A DNA stretch of 64,000 nucleotides from Doryteuthis pealeii. Lineage: Eukaryota > Mollusca > Cephalopoda > Myopsida > Loliginidae. The notes below the pieces were generated by a model. It was not told the DNA's origin. It ran no database searches and was given only the letters and a program-made list of their open reading frames with translations. A program made the translations under genes and the position numbers. The DNA lies in assembly GCA_023376005.1 (NCBI GenBank), contig CM042143.1, forward strand, positions 84,092,530 to 84,156,529. Reading direction: 5' to 3'. Positions 23,901-39,300 of this stretch are shown in pieces; position 1 is the stretch's first letter; each line of letters opens with the position of its first letter.

Positions 23901-26900
23901 TTCTGTATAAAATCATTCATAGGATTAATTTTAATATGTTGGAGAATAAAACAATAATATTAAAGATCCATAACACCTAGTAATTATTTAAAAACCCGGT
24001 TTTGTTAAAACCAGTATGCAAATTAACCACACTATATATTATGTAAACTTTATTTCTTACTATAAGATACATTGCAGGATTTTAAACATACTAATAACAT
24101 AAGCTGTTTTGAGCCAAATCTAACTCAGATTTTTATAGAAACATTAATAGATGAGGTTTATTCTATGTATTAATGATTTTGACTATAAATTAAATACTCA
24201 TTGATAAACTTATGGAATTCCTGAGGGTATTGTGACAGTTTCAGTTACAGATAGACAGACACCAAATCTCCATTATAATAAAGTAAAGCTTTGTACTAAG
24301 TATACTTATTTATAAAGCTCAATTGGCACTCATTTAGTGTAGTGTTTCCCAACCTATTGCCAAAGTGAGCCATGGCAAATTTCAGGTGGGCCGCAGAATT
24401 TTTAAAAAATTCCCTAGCACACGACTTCATGGACCATTCAATAAGCTTTGACCCACCTGAAATCTGCGATTGGAAAACATTGATCTAGTGGATTAAACGG
24501 TAATCGAACTAGGAACCTTGTGGTTTCTAGCCAAACACTCTACCGACTGAGCTAACCTGGCCCTTTACTCAAAACTCTAGAAAACTATATATCTATTAAT
24601 AATGGAGATTCCGGTTTTTGTCTCTAACAAAAACTACGTCACTATACCCGAAATCGTCATAACATAGAATAAATATACTTAAAATTTGAGCATGTAACAT
24701 TAGACAGTCCTCATTGTTTTTTAAAACAAGTTTTAATAGATACATCCCCAGTATCATATATTTATATATAGTTTGTTTTATTTTAATTGATATTCAAAGT
24801 TAATAGAACTTAGTTTCGATTTCAAATTGTTTTATTTTTTTACTCCTTTAATAAATTTGATGATTTCATGATTTATGGTTCAAACTCTCCAACATTTAAT
24901 TTTTAACTTCCACCTGCTCAAGCAATATCTTTTAAAAATGTATTTTTATATCACCCGGAGGGTGTTTTTTTATTTTGCTAGTGTTCTTAAAGTACATCTG
25001 GAGGAAAATTTAGGTTTTAAAAAATAAAATATCTATCCTAATCTTTGACTTGGTTCCCCTGGAAATTGATCAGTTCAGAACTTTCAAAAATCACTCAACG
25101 GTCCAAATTTCTGTGTGTAACAATTTAAAAAATGTTGAAACTTATTTGCCTTAAAATGTTGATGTGTCAACTCTACAATAACAATTATGTCATTTGCAAA
25201 TAGACTCTTGTATTTTCAGAACCTCTTTCTGAATTCAGGGGGTTTCAGTACAGAAAAAAATGTATGAGTGCATGTGTCACCTTTAGACTTGATTAGGCAA
25301 TCTGTCTTGAAGGAAAACTCTGAATTCAAACCAGCTGTACTTCACTTATAAATTGACCTTGTGTCACATTCTGCTCATGGCAAAGGAGTTGGGTAAATAT
25401 ATACCTTAACTTGGATATATTTTAATTCTTTATCTTTAAATAATTTGTGATAATAACCAACAGGAAAATCATTTTTATTTTATACAAAGTAAAACTGAAT
25501 TGATTGTTACATCAATTTCAATTTTTAACATTTAATTTTCTACTGCTGTAAAGGTGAGGTTCATTGATTCTATGATGAGTGATTGTGGGGTTGAATGGCT
25601 ATTTCAGAGAATTTCTCTTACCATTCTTCATTTTCTATTTGGGGGGGGGGGGGGGCAGAATTGGAAATGATGACTCCCCTTTCTTTAAAAATAAACCAAT
25701 TAGTCTTGCATATTTCAACAACTGAGAAAATACCAGTCATATTATCAATTTGAAATGTTTTTTACTTTTTTATGATTTACAAAACAAATCTTAATTATTG
25801 CAAATAGGTTTTTTTTATTTTTTGTTTTTAATTCCTTTTTTTTTTTTTTTTTTTTAAATTTTGAGCAATACAAATTTATTTCAAAGACTAAAAACAGAAT
25901 AGATGAGACCTTAAGAATACAATTAAATATTATTAGAAGTGAAGTTTTAAGTTCTGGAAAGAAAATTGCTTAATGTTAATGTTTGGGTTTCTGGTTATCT
26001 GATTGGCAAGGAAAAATGCAGTCACAAATCAAAACATTAATACTTAAATGGTCATTGAATTAAGCAATTTTATGTTAGATGAGGTTTGTTTTTTTTGTGT
26101 TTCCAATGGATTAAAAAAAAAAAAAAGAAATACATCAGTCAAAGGGAAAAATTCAGCTTCTGATATTAGTATCAAATGGATGTTGTGTGTTTGTTGTTTT
26201 TAAAAAAAGTAATCTAAATATTGGTATGTGCAAAGTTTTTATATATTTACCAACCCTCCACACGAGCAGGATGTGACACAAGGTCAATTACAGAGTTAAC
26301 AATTAACAGGGTTAAATTCAGAGTTTTCCTTCTCGTAGACTGGTTAACTTGTTATGGTTAAAGAGCCTAATCCATTTGCCCATAGCTGGAGGGAGAGTAG
26401 TTGGATTCATGCCTTTCCTAAGGGTATTAGTGCATGTGAAATGCAAACAGCTTCATCCAGATTTGAACTTGGGTCAACGAGTCCATTTCCTATGACTAAC
26501 CATTACACCACATGCCTCCAAAGTTTATATATGAAAATATATAAATTCTTTTTATATAAGTTATAAGTTTTTTTACTTGATAAAATACAGGCTGGTTGAA
26601 GATTTATAATAATTCATGCACCTGTCAAGCCTACAAAACTCATGAGATCATTATAACATTTTGTTGGCTACAATTATACTAAGAGATCATTAGAAAGCCA
26701 ATAATAATAATATCAAGTTATATAACATAAAATGCATAGAACTTTTTAAATGCATCTTCTATATCAAAGTTGCACTAATCATTGAAGCTTACATCAATTA
26801 TTAATTTCATTACAAATATTCTTGTTTTATTATTAAAAATAATTCACTTTAAACAATTTCTATTTGAGAAAATTTAAAGATTTTGTTTCTCTCATCAAAT

Positions 26901-29900
26901 ATAAATCAATTCTTTTAGTTTTCTTATGTAAATGTTTTCCATAAAATCATTTAGATTAAAAATAAGAGACCAGCATTTCTTATTACCTCAATGTATATTG
27001 TCTATAATTGAATTTACCACCAATTTGGTTGGTTGGTTGTTTTGTTTTACAGCATACCAACTCTTTAATGCTGAATCAATTCATTTTTGATAAACAAAGT
27101 ACTCTGGTTGCTTACAGTACCAGATATTGCTTAAGTGGTCACCCAATTAAGTATTGAACATGCTCATTGCTCCTTAACTTTGGTGTTTTCACAAATTTGA
27201 AATAGAAAGCTTTTCTCATTCTTTTATTTGTGCTTTTGAAATGAAGAGAATAGAACATCAATTGGAAACTGTTATAAGTTATCTCTTCCTTTTGTTCTTA
27301 TCTTTTAAGCCATTGATAGTGAATTTAATATTTACTGTGAATGATCTTAAAAAAACATTTTTGTTTTATTGACATGCAAAATTGTGAAGCATTCCATTGT
27401 TTTTTCTTTTTTAAGGAAATGCATGTGGTGTAATTATTATTGTCTGTGTGCCAAGTTAAAATTCTGGGTAAGGCTGTTTGCATTTTATGAGAAAGGTATG
27501 AATCCATCTCTTCTTTCCCTCCTAGTTATGGACAAATAGTAAACGGTCTGGCCTCTCAAGTTCTGGTACAACCAATCTAGGAGAATGAAAACTGGAGTCC
27601 AACATTGTTGAATCTTTCTCTGCAGTGACTCTACTACCAAATCCTATAGCACTTTACCCTTCCCTTGGACAATAGTATAATCATCATGAAGAGAACTGCA
27701 GGTGTCACATATAACCTGATCCAGTCCCATGGCAACATCCAAGGGTAGATCCATAGTTTTAGGAGACTGACAGATAACATGTCTTATTAACTGAAAATGA
27801 AGGGATATTTTCTTTCAAATTTAATGGCTTTATTGACCACATCTTCATTGATATCTAATCATTTTGTTCTTACATACTGACTAGCTAATTATAATGACTA
27901 ATACTGAGATTTTTACTGTGGTCATTAGTAATACTAGCAAAATATGTGCCCTCCACCAGGCATAAGTATTTAAGTTTTAATGTAATAAAATATATTAAAT
28001 TAGATAGACTAACAAAATCAAATAAGAACACATATAAAAAGATTACACTTAATTTAATTATATTTTAATTGATTTCCATATAAAATCATTCATAGGATTG
28101 ATTTTGATACTTTGGAGAATAAAACAATAATATTAGAAACCAATAACACCAAGTAATTATTTATTAAACCCTGTTTTGTTAAAGTATGCAAATTAACCAC
28201 ACCATATATTATGTAAACCTTTATTTCTTAGTGATATATAAGACACATTGCAGGTTTTTAAAGACACTAATAACATAAGCTGTTTTGAGGCCAATCTAAC
28301 TCAGATTTTCATTGAGACCTTCTTTATAAATAAAATTTATTCTATGTATTAATGATTTTGACTATATATGAAATGCTCATTGATAAACTTATGCAATTAC
28401 TGAGGGTATTGTGACAAGCAGTGACATAGTTTCAGTTACATTATTATAAGATATTAAAATGAGTTTATGTAATTTCATCAGTTATTTCCTATAAGTCTAA
28501 CATAATCAAAGGGGAACCACTCTTGACTATAAAAATTATTTATTTATTTATTTTCCCATTAAACTAACCCTAAACCCTTACCCCGTCTTTTTTCCTAGTA
28601 GATCAATAAATGAATAAATAATTTATTAGTCAAGAGTGTTTCCCCCTTTGATCATGTTAGACTTATAGGAAATAACCATTTCCTATATGTAAATGTTTGA
28701 ATACTATGGTTCTTAAAATCACTGACTATTCCAGAATATATATAAACATTTTTTTCTTTTATTTAACTAATAAAATGAGAGATTGATAAATGATGTAAAC
28801 AAGATATAACTGATATATTTTATTCCTTGAAGCTGGTCAGTTGTGTGCTTTAAACTTGTTACCATAATGTTGATTGGATTATTAACAATTCTGCAACTTT
28901 TGTGTTTACTAAAGGATAAAATTGTTATAAGCAAATATTTATCAGTACCCCATTTCATTATGGAATTGAAAATTGGAAGGTAATGAAAATATTGAGCTTT
29001 GTATATTAATAGAATTATGTATTCAATATGATTAATACAAGGGAAATATATTGTTTCTATATTATTTTAAATATATCCAACCACCAACATAATCCTGCTC
29101 ATTTCTATTGCACTCTGGCTGTTATTTTGATCCATATAGACCTTATTCAATGGTTGAACGGAAACACTTAAAACATAAAAATGTAAAATTTTAATTGATG
29201 TAGATTCAGTTCTGAGCAAAATCTAAACTATCTTTTTGGTGCAAATAATGTTTGATACATATAAAATAATTATAATAAAATTAAAAAATTGTCATAAATG
29301 CAATGCCATATTGGGATTATACCACCTATTGATCATCTTATCATAGAAATCATTAATAACTTAAAACTGGTTAATTTTGAGACTTTTTTTAATAGTATTT
29401 TTGGATTCCTTGGACCAAAAAGCTTTTCGTAACCAATTTTTTAGAAGTAGGGAAGCTCTAGAACTCATTTTACACACAAAAATATATATTACAAAAGGTT
29501 GCAATTTTTTACGCACCCCACCAAATTAAGAGAACTAAAAATTGACGTAACTCGTCCAATTTTTGGAATTAGAAGCTCAAAATTTAGGGATTATCGTACT
29601 TTAACATTGTTTACACTTGGAAAAAAATTCAGAAAAATTGAAGGGTATGAGTGATATGGCCTGGATGATTTGACATGAAATTATCCTGTGTCTTTTATAC
29701 AATTCATTCTTGTTTTGATTCCACCATTTTATTCTTTTGACAGGAAATCATCGGTCTTATGACAAAACGCTAAAAGAATTCAGTGACATTTATTATTTGG
29801 CTAAAACCATAGAGACTGTACGGACATACATCAAAGAATGTCCTGTTTGTCAAGCGTATCGCCATGGTAGTGTTCAGAATACACCTGCTAGCAAGACTCC

Positions 29901-30308
29901 ATCCGAAAGAGAAGAACATGTGGCGGAACTTATGGCTGCTCTTCCATTTTCAGAAACTATTGGAGAAGTTATCACTCACTTTTGGCAAAGGGTAACTATG
30001 ATTTCTTTATTAGCAAAACAAACAACAAAAAATACTTATTTAAAATCTATATTGTTTGCTTATGTATGGGGTGTGTTAAAAAAGTATCAAGACTAAAGCT
30101 GTATTTATCAAGACAGAAATTAACAATGAATGAAACAATATTCCTCTCAGCATTTAACATGCTTATTATTCCAGTGAGTTTTTCATTGCTCAAAGCACCT
30201 ATTGATGCATCATTTTACCTTGAAGATGAATTTTCAGTTTTGGAAACAAGAAAAAAGTCACACAGAATTAAAAGTTATTTGTCTGTATTTTTTAGATGAG
30301 GCTTGATG

Positions 30309-30351
<43 letters not shown>

Positions 30352-33300
30352 GTTGTCCTCATCTTTATTGTGGTATGTATAAACAATGTTTCTGATGCTG
30401 TATCCTCAATCCTTCCCTGTGTAACAAGCATAGTAATGATTTAACCTGGAAAATCATTTTAATAGTTGGACAAATGTTTGTTCAACTGTCAAACTATTAA
30501 AAATGATTTTCCAGGTTGGATCATTACTATGCTTGGTTACACAAGGAAGGCTGGAGGATACAGTGGCCAAATGTGTTTATACATACCACAATAAAGATGA
30601 GGACAACAGTCTGAAAAATCAAAATTATTCAAATCTCAAAAAGCCTCATCTCAGAAATACAAATAACTTTTAACTGACTTTTTCTTGTTTCCAAAACTGA
30701 AAATTCAGTTAAAAGTTGTTCAGTTGTGCACACATCTTCATTTCAATTTTTAAATGAAAAGAATTTAAAGTTTCAGTCTCGGTACTTTTAGACCTCATTT
30801 CATATAGTTTTATATTTTTTATTGATTTAAAATATTCAGGGCAACATTAGTCATCTCCCATGAATTTGCATGTTGACTCCAATGTTGAGTTTTGGTCTTT
30901 TTAATTTCAAATTTTAATTTTGTTAAACCATTTTGTTATTCAAACATTGATTATTTCTGAAGATTGATAATGTTCTAGCAAGACCTGTGGATATACCATA
31001 GTATGATAATTTAATTATTACATTTGATATGTTTACTTAAGAGCTATTGCAAGAATTGTTCAATGTGTAAAAAGTATAATAATCTTGATTTAATTCTCTT
31101 TCACTGTTTTTTTTTTCTTTCTTTCCTTCTTTTCATCACGTTTGATTGAATTAGATTAATAGATTGAAAAGAACTATTTTTGCAAGATTAAAATAATTTT
31201 TGCTATGAACCACTTCCAGACAATGCAAATTTTACATTAATGTCAAAACATTTTCTATATTGAATCACAGAGAGAAAAATAAATTATTTTTTTAATTCCT
31301 AGGATGTTCAGTTAAGTAATTTATAACAATAAATAACTAAAATAGTCTCTCTGTATAATTTATTAATTACAAATTTGTTGATTTTTGTTTTGTAGGTTGA
31401 AGTTGATTTGTTTGGTCCATATAAAGTGGTTGGTGGTAACTTAGTATATGTTGTTATTTGTCTGGATTCCTACTCTCTGTGGCCAGAGGCAAAAGTTCTT
31501 GAATACCAGGATGACACTTTACCTGTGGTAGACATTTTACATTTTATCCTTAGCCTTGTTGCCAGGTTAGTAACACACACGGAAAAATCGCCTTTTCCTT
31601 TTCATTTCTCTTTTTCTTTTCTTTTTTCAAAGTAAACATTTAATCAAATGAATTCATAGATTTTTTTAAAAAAGTAACATTTGTAAACTAGTGTTCTGAA
31701 GTATTTGCTTCAAGCTCATCATACTAAAGTTACTGTATTTTTTGGTGTATGAAACACATCATTAACAAGGGTATTTGGAGGATTAACACCCACTGCAACT
31801 TATCCAACACCGATAACAGATGGTCCTCTTCTAATACCACCTCCTCATTGTATGCTTTGAAATATTTACATTAATTTGTTTAATTGTGTGTCTTATAACA
31901 CCAGAAAATATGCTAAGTATATTTTATTTGTTTTGTTCAACTTCAACTTTATAATCATGTTCTATTTTTTCCTCTGTTAATTTTAATATGAATTTTGTAA
32001 ACCTTTTTTTTTTTTTTTTTTTTTTTCTTGTTGTAGGTATGGCATGATGCAAACCCTTACATTCCGGAAGGAATCTTTCAGCCGTAAAGACATCAATGGT
32101 CGTTTTGATCTTCTCACAGATGAAGAAAATACCATTGATGTTGAATTTGGAGGTTGTCAAGATACAGGTTGGTAGTTAACTTTACTTTCCTTTTAATGAG
32201 ACATTTAGAATTGGAATTTCAAGGAAATGAATATTTTCTTTATAAAAAAAAAATAAGCAGCTGATTTGTTTCACTTAACTAGCAAGAATATGTGCCTTCC
32301 ACCAGGCATAAGTATTTAAGTTTTAAGGTAATAAAATATATTAAATTAGAAATACTAACAAAATCAAATAAGAACACATATAAAAAGATTACACTTATTT
32401 TAATTATAATTTAATTGGTTTCTATATAGAATCATTCATAGGATTGATTTTAATACGTTGTAGAAAAAAACATAATATTAGAGATCCATAACACCAAGTA
32501 ATTATTTATTAAACCTGGTTTTGTTAAAACCAGTATGCAAATTAACCACACCATATATTATGTAAACCTTTATTTCTTAGTGATATTTAAGACACATTGC
32601 AGGATTGTTTCAAGGTAAATCTAACTTGTATTTTCATAGAGACATCATTAATAAATAAAATTTATTCTATGTATTAATGATTTTTATAACTTGATTAAAT
32701 ACTCATTGCTTGCGCAATTCCTAAGTGTATTGTGACTTAAGCAGTGACATTGTTTCAGTTACAGACACTGAGTCTCCATTATAATAGGAAGGATATGCTT
32801 CAAGTCGGAGGAACTGAAAGTGAATAAAAAAACAATTTTGGTATCTAATTACTAATTAATTAAGAGAAGATAAAGAATTGAATTTCTTGAATCTCACTAT
32901 TGTAAAGCACTCTTCTATTTTCTGCACTAGAGTCATTTATTATTTGTTAAGAATTTGGACATTAAGATTGCTGATTGTATTTAGTTTACAGCAAAAAGTC
33001 TAAAAGGTCAAATTATAGTCGTTGCTATAAACAATGACAATTTTCTGTAAAATTTCAATTACAATTTGTATATATTATTTATAATTTTTAGAAGAAATAT
33101 TGATATTCCAGGCTTTTTTTTTTTAATTGTCATTTTTGTTACCAAAATACTTCACCAAATCTCAAGGGTATAATTTGTAAGAAAAAAAGAAATGGGTCTT
33201 TATTTATTAATTTATAAATTCTCCGAGTGAAGAAAGCCATAAAATGGATCAGTTGATAATATTTAGTTAAGTGAAAGTAGTCTATTGATGATGTCTTAAT

Positions 33301-36300
33301 TTTCTCTGAGGAATTTACACACCTGCACAAGAGATTAAAGAGTACTGGAAGGGGTTACATCATAGATCAACATTTTGACTTGTACAATTGAACTCCAGTG
33401 GCACAAGAAATCAGGCATGACAAGACAACAGGTTGGGATTTAGGAACTCGAGTTTTTGCTTTTAGATTCAGAATTGTCTTTCTCCTAGACTGGTTACTTG
33501 ATCTAAACTAGAACACCAGTCTGTCCTATTATTTTGCTCAGATGATGGAGAAGATAGTAGTTTCCTGTTGTTGTCTACAGTTTGAATTCAGATGTCTTTC
33601 TCTTAGACTGGTTGCCTACTGCCCTGGCTAAAGAGCCCAATTAGTCCTACTATTTTACCCCATTAGGGTAGGTTTAGCTCAGTTCAATCGTAATACTGGT
33701 TTGATATTGGTCTCTGCCTACTCAACATATGAGTAGCACAAATTGGGTAATCTGATCTGTGCGGTAAAGTGGGGAGCTAACAGTAGGTGTGGGGCTCCAC
33801 CTAAGCAGAAACAGTCTTCCTGTTCAGTCTCCGGCTGATACCGACAATGAGCCACTCCGCCAACTTTACTTTTTTTCTACTGGGAGAAATGGATTCTTCA
33901 TGCTTTTTCTCCAAGGGGATTAATACAAAGTGAAAATAAACAGCTTTGGCCAGAATTTGAACTATTACACCCATTTCATCTCTCCTCAGTTGTCATGGTA
34001 ACATCAACAAGTTCACTTGTCTGAACAAAAGTTGAGATATTTTGCATACAATTAAGTAGAATATATTAAAATCCATTTACTTTTTACATAGTAATAATTA
34101 AGATGTTATTTATGTAAGCAGACAAAAAGTTTTACTTTTCTTTTTTCTTTTTTTTTCTTTTTTTTAATTTCTAGATGTTATCTGGAAAGATCTGGAATGT
34201 GATATTGGTAAATTTGCTAAAAATTATCCAAGAGATTGGAGCAAATGTATAGATTTATGTCTGATGCCTCATCGAATAAGCCGACCAGAAATGGCCGAGT
34301 ATACACCAGCATTTTTGGTGCACCACAGGTAAGCTACATTTACAGAAATATTCAACTATTTTTCAATATTTTCTTTTAACTAATTCTTAATTCCAAAACT
34401 TTTTGCTCCTTGATACATTCAATTGATATAATTGAATGTAATACTTGTTCAAATAGTATTGAAAGAGATTAGCCTTTTTATCACTTTTCTATGAAGACTG
34501 ACTTTGGGTATCAGCTGGACACGTCAAGCCCTAGCACCTATATGATGGTTCGAACCCTATTGCCCTTATGGAAAGACCGCAACCCTTTTTATCATATATG
34601 TGCTCGAAGGTGGTGGCTGGCTGGCTTTTCATGTTCTGGGAATGACGTTAAACTCTATCTGATGGTGAAGTTTGAGTTCTGGAGCTCGGGCAATGTGGGG
34701 TAGCCCTTCATCACCATTACTCCCAGGTCCACTCTGGGTGGTAATACCTGTTAGGGTCCCATCTATAGGTTAAATAGAAGAAAAAATGAAACATTTTTAT
34801 GTTTGCGTGACACATCAAAATGACTTACCACAAACTGATACAAATAATTTTCAAAGATTGATTGGGATATTGGATTATCTCCCTTGTGGCGCCTCATAAC
34901 ACATTTTTTGTTAGACAGGCTCTCAACCATAGTCAAACTATGGCTAAAATAGTGGTTTTGGGTTGTTATGCCCAAATATGGTTATTAGGGCCCTGACCCT
35001 GAAAATAATTTTTTTAAATTTTCTTTTTTCAACATCAGGACAAATAAAATTTGTCTTCCAACAAGCCCTCAACCACTTTCCGACAATTTTTTAGCCCAGA
35101 TATGGATTTTATTCCCATATATGCCATTCTGATCATACTGTGCAGCAGTATCCAATATTTGCTCATCATATTTGGATGGTTTGTGAAACTGGAGGTAAGT
35201 GGCTGTACAGCTACTTTTTTGTAGGTTGCTGCTTCAAGGATTTGTCCAATGCGGCATCCTTGTGTAGTTCCCATCTAGCTTTTTCCTTGGCATTTCATTA
35301 AAGTCCAAGTGATGGGACCATACAATAGTACTGACTTGGAAGAATTCTCATATCTTCAAATAATTATCATAAATTTCTTTTTAAGACTTTCCTTTTATGT
35401 GTATATTTATTTATTTATTTATTTATTATTTTTTTTTTTCCTTGTTTTTGAACATTTGTAAAATAGTTTTTGACTAATTCTCTCTCTTTTTTTTTCCCCC
35501 AACTCTTTTATCCTTTAGTCCCTTTTTTTGAATAAGTGAAAAGAAAAAAAAAGTCTATTCTTTTATTTTAATTTTACTCTTTCCAGAGAACCACGTCTTC
35601 CCACTAGTATTTCTCATCGACAAGCAAATAGTGACTTGGACCCTAATTTGTCTGAAGTTCAGATGCATGCAACCCAGTCTCGACTAATGAAGGCTAGCAA
35701 AGCTCTGTCAGAAATTTATTTATCTGGCTCTCCGGAGAAGAATTCCTCAAATGCTGATTCTCCGATGCTTTACTATTCTCCAGATGAAGATGAATTAGCC
35801 GAGCCTGCAACCCCTCTCTCTACACCGGCAATGAAAAATTTAAATGGGAAATTGAATCATTCCAGTATGGACATAGACAGCACTACACCTGCTGCTGATG
35901 ACGATGAAGATACCCTGTATCTTCATCAAAAAAAAAGGCAGCAGCTGCATTGGTTGTCACACCCGCTTCAACCAGATCTAGAAAGTCAGTTACTATTGTC
36001 GAGGGAAAATCTACCAAATCGACACGGGGCCGAGGAGCTTATACCCGATCGACTCGCAAACGAGCTCAAGAGACTCCGGAAACGGAAACTGGAGAAACCG
36101 AGAATGATGAAGATGATGCTCTCTCCGGATCTGAAATGTCTTCGGGTCGACGTGGGCGCAAAAAGAATTACTCTGATGTTGTTAATCGTTATTCACCCAA
36201 GAAAGGGAATAATCGGAAAAAAAGAGAAAATAGAGATGTAAGTAGTAAAAACGTTTTTAAAGGTTTTCATGAAAATTAATCTAAAAATATAGCTTAATAG

Positions 36301-39300
36301 TACTAGTAAGAATATGCGCCCTCTGGGCATAAGTATTTCAGTTTTAATTTAATGAAATATATTAGATTAGAAAGACTAATGATAACGCATATAAAAAGAT
36401 TACTTATTTTAATTATATTTTAAGTGGTTTCTATATAGAATCATTTCTAGGATTGATTTTAATACGTATAAAACAATAATATCAGAGATCAATAACACCA
36501 AGTAATTATTTGTCAAACCCGTTTTGTTAAAGCCAATATAAAGTAAAAACCCTAGTATAGATTTATCTTTACCTTAATCTGTCGGATTTAATTCCATTTC
36601 ATATACTCATAAAACCAGTATGCACATTAAAGTCACCATATATTATACAAACCTTTATTTCTTAGTGATATATTAGACACATTGCAGGGTTTTAAATGCA
36701 CTAATAACATGGGCTGTTTTAAAATAAATCTAACTCAGATTTTCATAGACATCATTAATAAATAAGATTCATTCTATATATTAAGGATTTCATCTATAAA
36801 TTGAATACTCATTGATAAACTTACGCAATTCCTGAGTGTATTGTGACATATGCAGTAACGTAGTTTCGGTTCCAGAAGGAGATGCCCTTGTTTGCCACAG
36901 ATTTTCCACTGACACAGTAACAAGTATGGCAAAAGCCATTGATTCCTGACGATGATGGAGATGCCCTTTGGATTTTCGCCTGTGCCTCTTGGGCTGGGTT
37001 GTGACCCTAATATCACTGGATACAAGACCTGTCCACCTTGGGTGACCCTACCAAGAATTTAAATTCCTGACAACTTGGCTCTGACATTACAAAGTTGACA
37101 CTGCTCTGCCGTGATGAGGAGGGGTTGGACTTTAGAAATGATAAATAAATAGATTTAATGGTCTGATGATGTTTGATCTAATAAATTATTATAGAAAGCA
37201 ACATTAAGAGGAAGAAAAGACTTGCAACAAAATGAATTGTAAAATTATTTCATCTCCTAGTTCAAATAATTTCAAGTTATTTTTCTGATATTTATTTAAA
37301 AAAAGATAGGGAATATTTTTAATTTGTAAATCTTTTTGATAAAAACAAAAATCCTTTTGAAAAGATGATCAATTTTAAGATCCTTCTCAGAGAATTTCTT
37401 TTATTTACAATCATTTTTTTTTTTTTTTCCTAACCAGGTTCCATTAGATGATTATTATTCAGCCTTGAAACTTTATGTTCAACATAAACGATATCCTGCG
37501 GGTATTAAAGATGATTACAAAAGAGTTATACGCAAGATGGCTCAAAATTATGTTATTGAAAAAGATGTCCTTTATTATAAATCTGGTACAAAGTTGAAAA
37601 AGACTGTGATGGATGAATTGGAACGTTTCAAACTTCTTAAAGATGCTCATGTCTTAGAAGGAGGTAAGTTGATATTTCAATTTGATTTATTTTTACACAT
37701 TTGATTGTTTGGACTTTTCCTTATTTGCATATAATATTTGATTGCATCAATATTATTGTCATCTTTTCATTCTTAATTTTTACTTTTTACCAGAAATAAA
37801 AAATTATGAAAGGAGATTTCATAATTTTTTTTTGTAAGACAATAAAGAAATTGACGATCTCTATTTTCTAATTGTTTTCAAATGTCTTGTACTTTTCTGT
37901 TGAGTAGTAAACAATAAAGCCTATTTTTTAACAAATGTCTCATTTGTAATGGCATCTACTTTGAGTTAATGTTTAACCCTTTTACCACAGAGTTGAAATT
38001 ACAGTAGATCACTTAGATTAAGTTAAAATTTATTTACAATGCTAAACTGTTTTTAAAATATTTCAATCGGCTAAGATTTTGAGGTTTATCTTTACTGAAA
38101 CTTTATATTTACAAATTTTAATAATGTAATATTTGCAATTTTTTATTATATATAATGCTTTTAGATACTTTAAATGACTTTTTGTAAAACATTAGTTTCC
38201 AGCAAATAAAATAAATGTGCAGACACTCTCTCTTTTCTTTATTTATTTTAATGACAATGGTAAATTAAACTTAAACTAAATATCCCATAAAAAGTTTGTA
38301 TTAAGAAAATATAAGAAAAGAAAAAATGAATTTGATACAAATTGAAGGTAAAACTAATTGTTTTATATTGCATTATTAATGGCTTTAATCAATATTCACA
38401 AACAAAATTGATTTTTTAATGAATTTTGTAAACTAGATATAATTTTTGTTGTACTTAAAAAGTGTATTTTTTAGTTGAATCTATTTATTAGAAAAATTCT
38501 CATTATGTTATATATTTTAATAGAAGGTTGAATTTATTATATCTTCTTTCTTTATAATTTTCTTTCAGGCACTCATCTTGGTCGTTTCAAAACACTTGCA
38601 CGTTTGAACGACTATTACTGGAAAGGTATGACAGTAGATGCTCTTGCACTTGTAAAGACATGTCCTGTCTGTGAACATGGCAATGACCGACGAAAATCTG
38701 ATGGAGATCCTAATCCAGCTCAAGAAAGTTTCTTAAATTTAATCAAAGAGGTAAAATAATTTTCTTATTCAGTTTGTCTCTTTACAAGCAATTATTTGTT
38801 TCTGTGACATTTGACCTTTGCCTCTAAAACTTTTTTTTTTTTTTTGTTGTTGTTTGACAATTCACCATCTATTGATAGTCCTCATAAATTAATTTTCAAA
38901 AAATGAATTATCACTAAATTTTCTTTTATTGTGTTATTCAAAACATCTTATTTCTATTATAACAATTTATATCAGTATAGGAAATATATATAGTAGAAAG
39001 GTATAGATAGATGACCTACTTAAGTTTCACCAAAAAGGATCATCAGGGTTAATCGTAATGAATTAATCAAGAAATTGATTAATTAAGGACAACCACTGAA
39101 GTCCTTAATTAATCAATTTCTTGATTAATCCATTACGATTAACCATGATGATCTTTTTTTTGTGAAACTTAAGTAGGTTATATGTCTATACCTGTCTACT
39201 AAATCTGCTCTACTAATGTATTGAGCATTTTTATATTCTTTATAACTTTGACTTATTCAGTTGATATTTGTATTGACGGCTGATGTTCATGTAAGTCATC

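Noticed and set aside
29982..30299. 105-codon frame following exon 3
   Set aside because: Reads through the exon 3 donor into the intron in another frame; no coding features.
35937..36241. Continuation of the first exon 7 frame ([14 protein letters not shown]...)
   Set aside because: The alternative frame has the low-complexity basic/acidic composition of the gene's linkers and the right splice phase.
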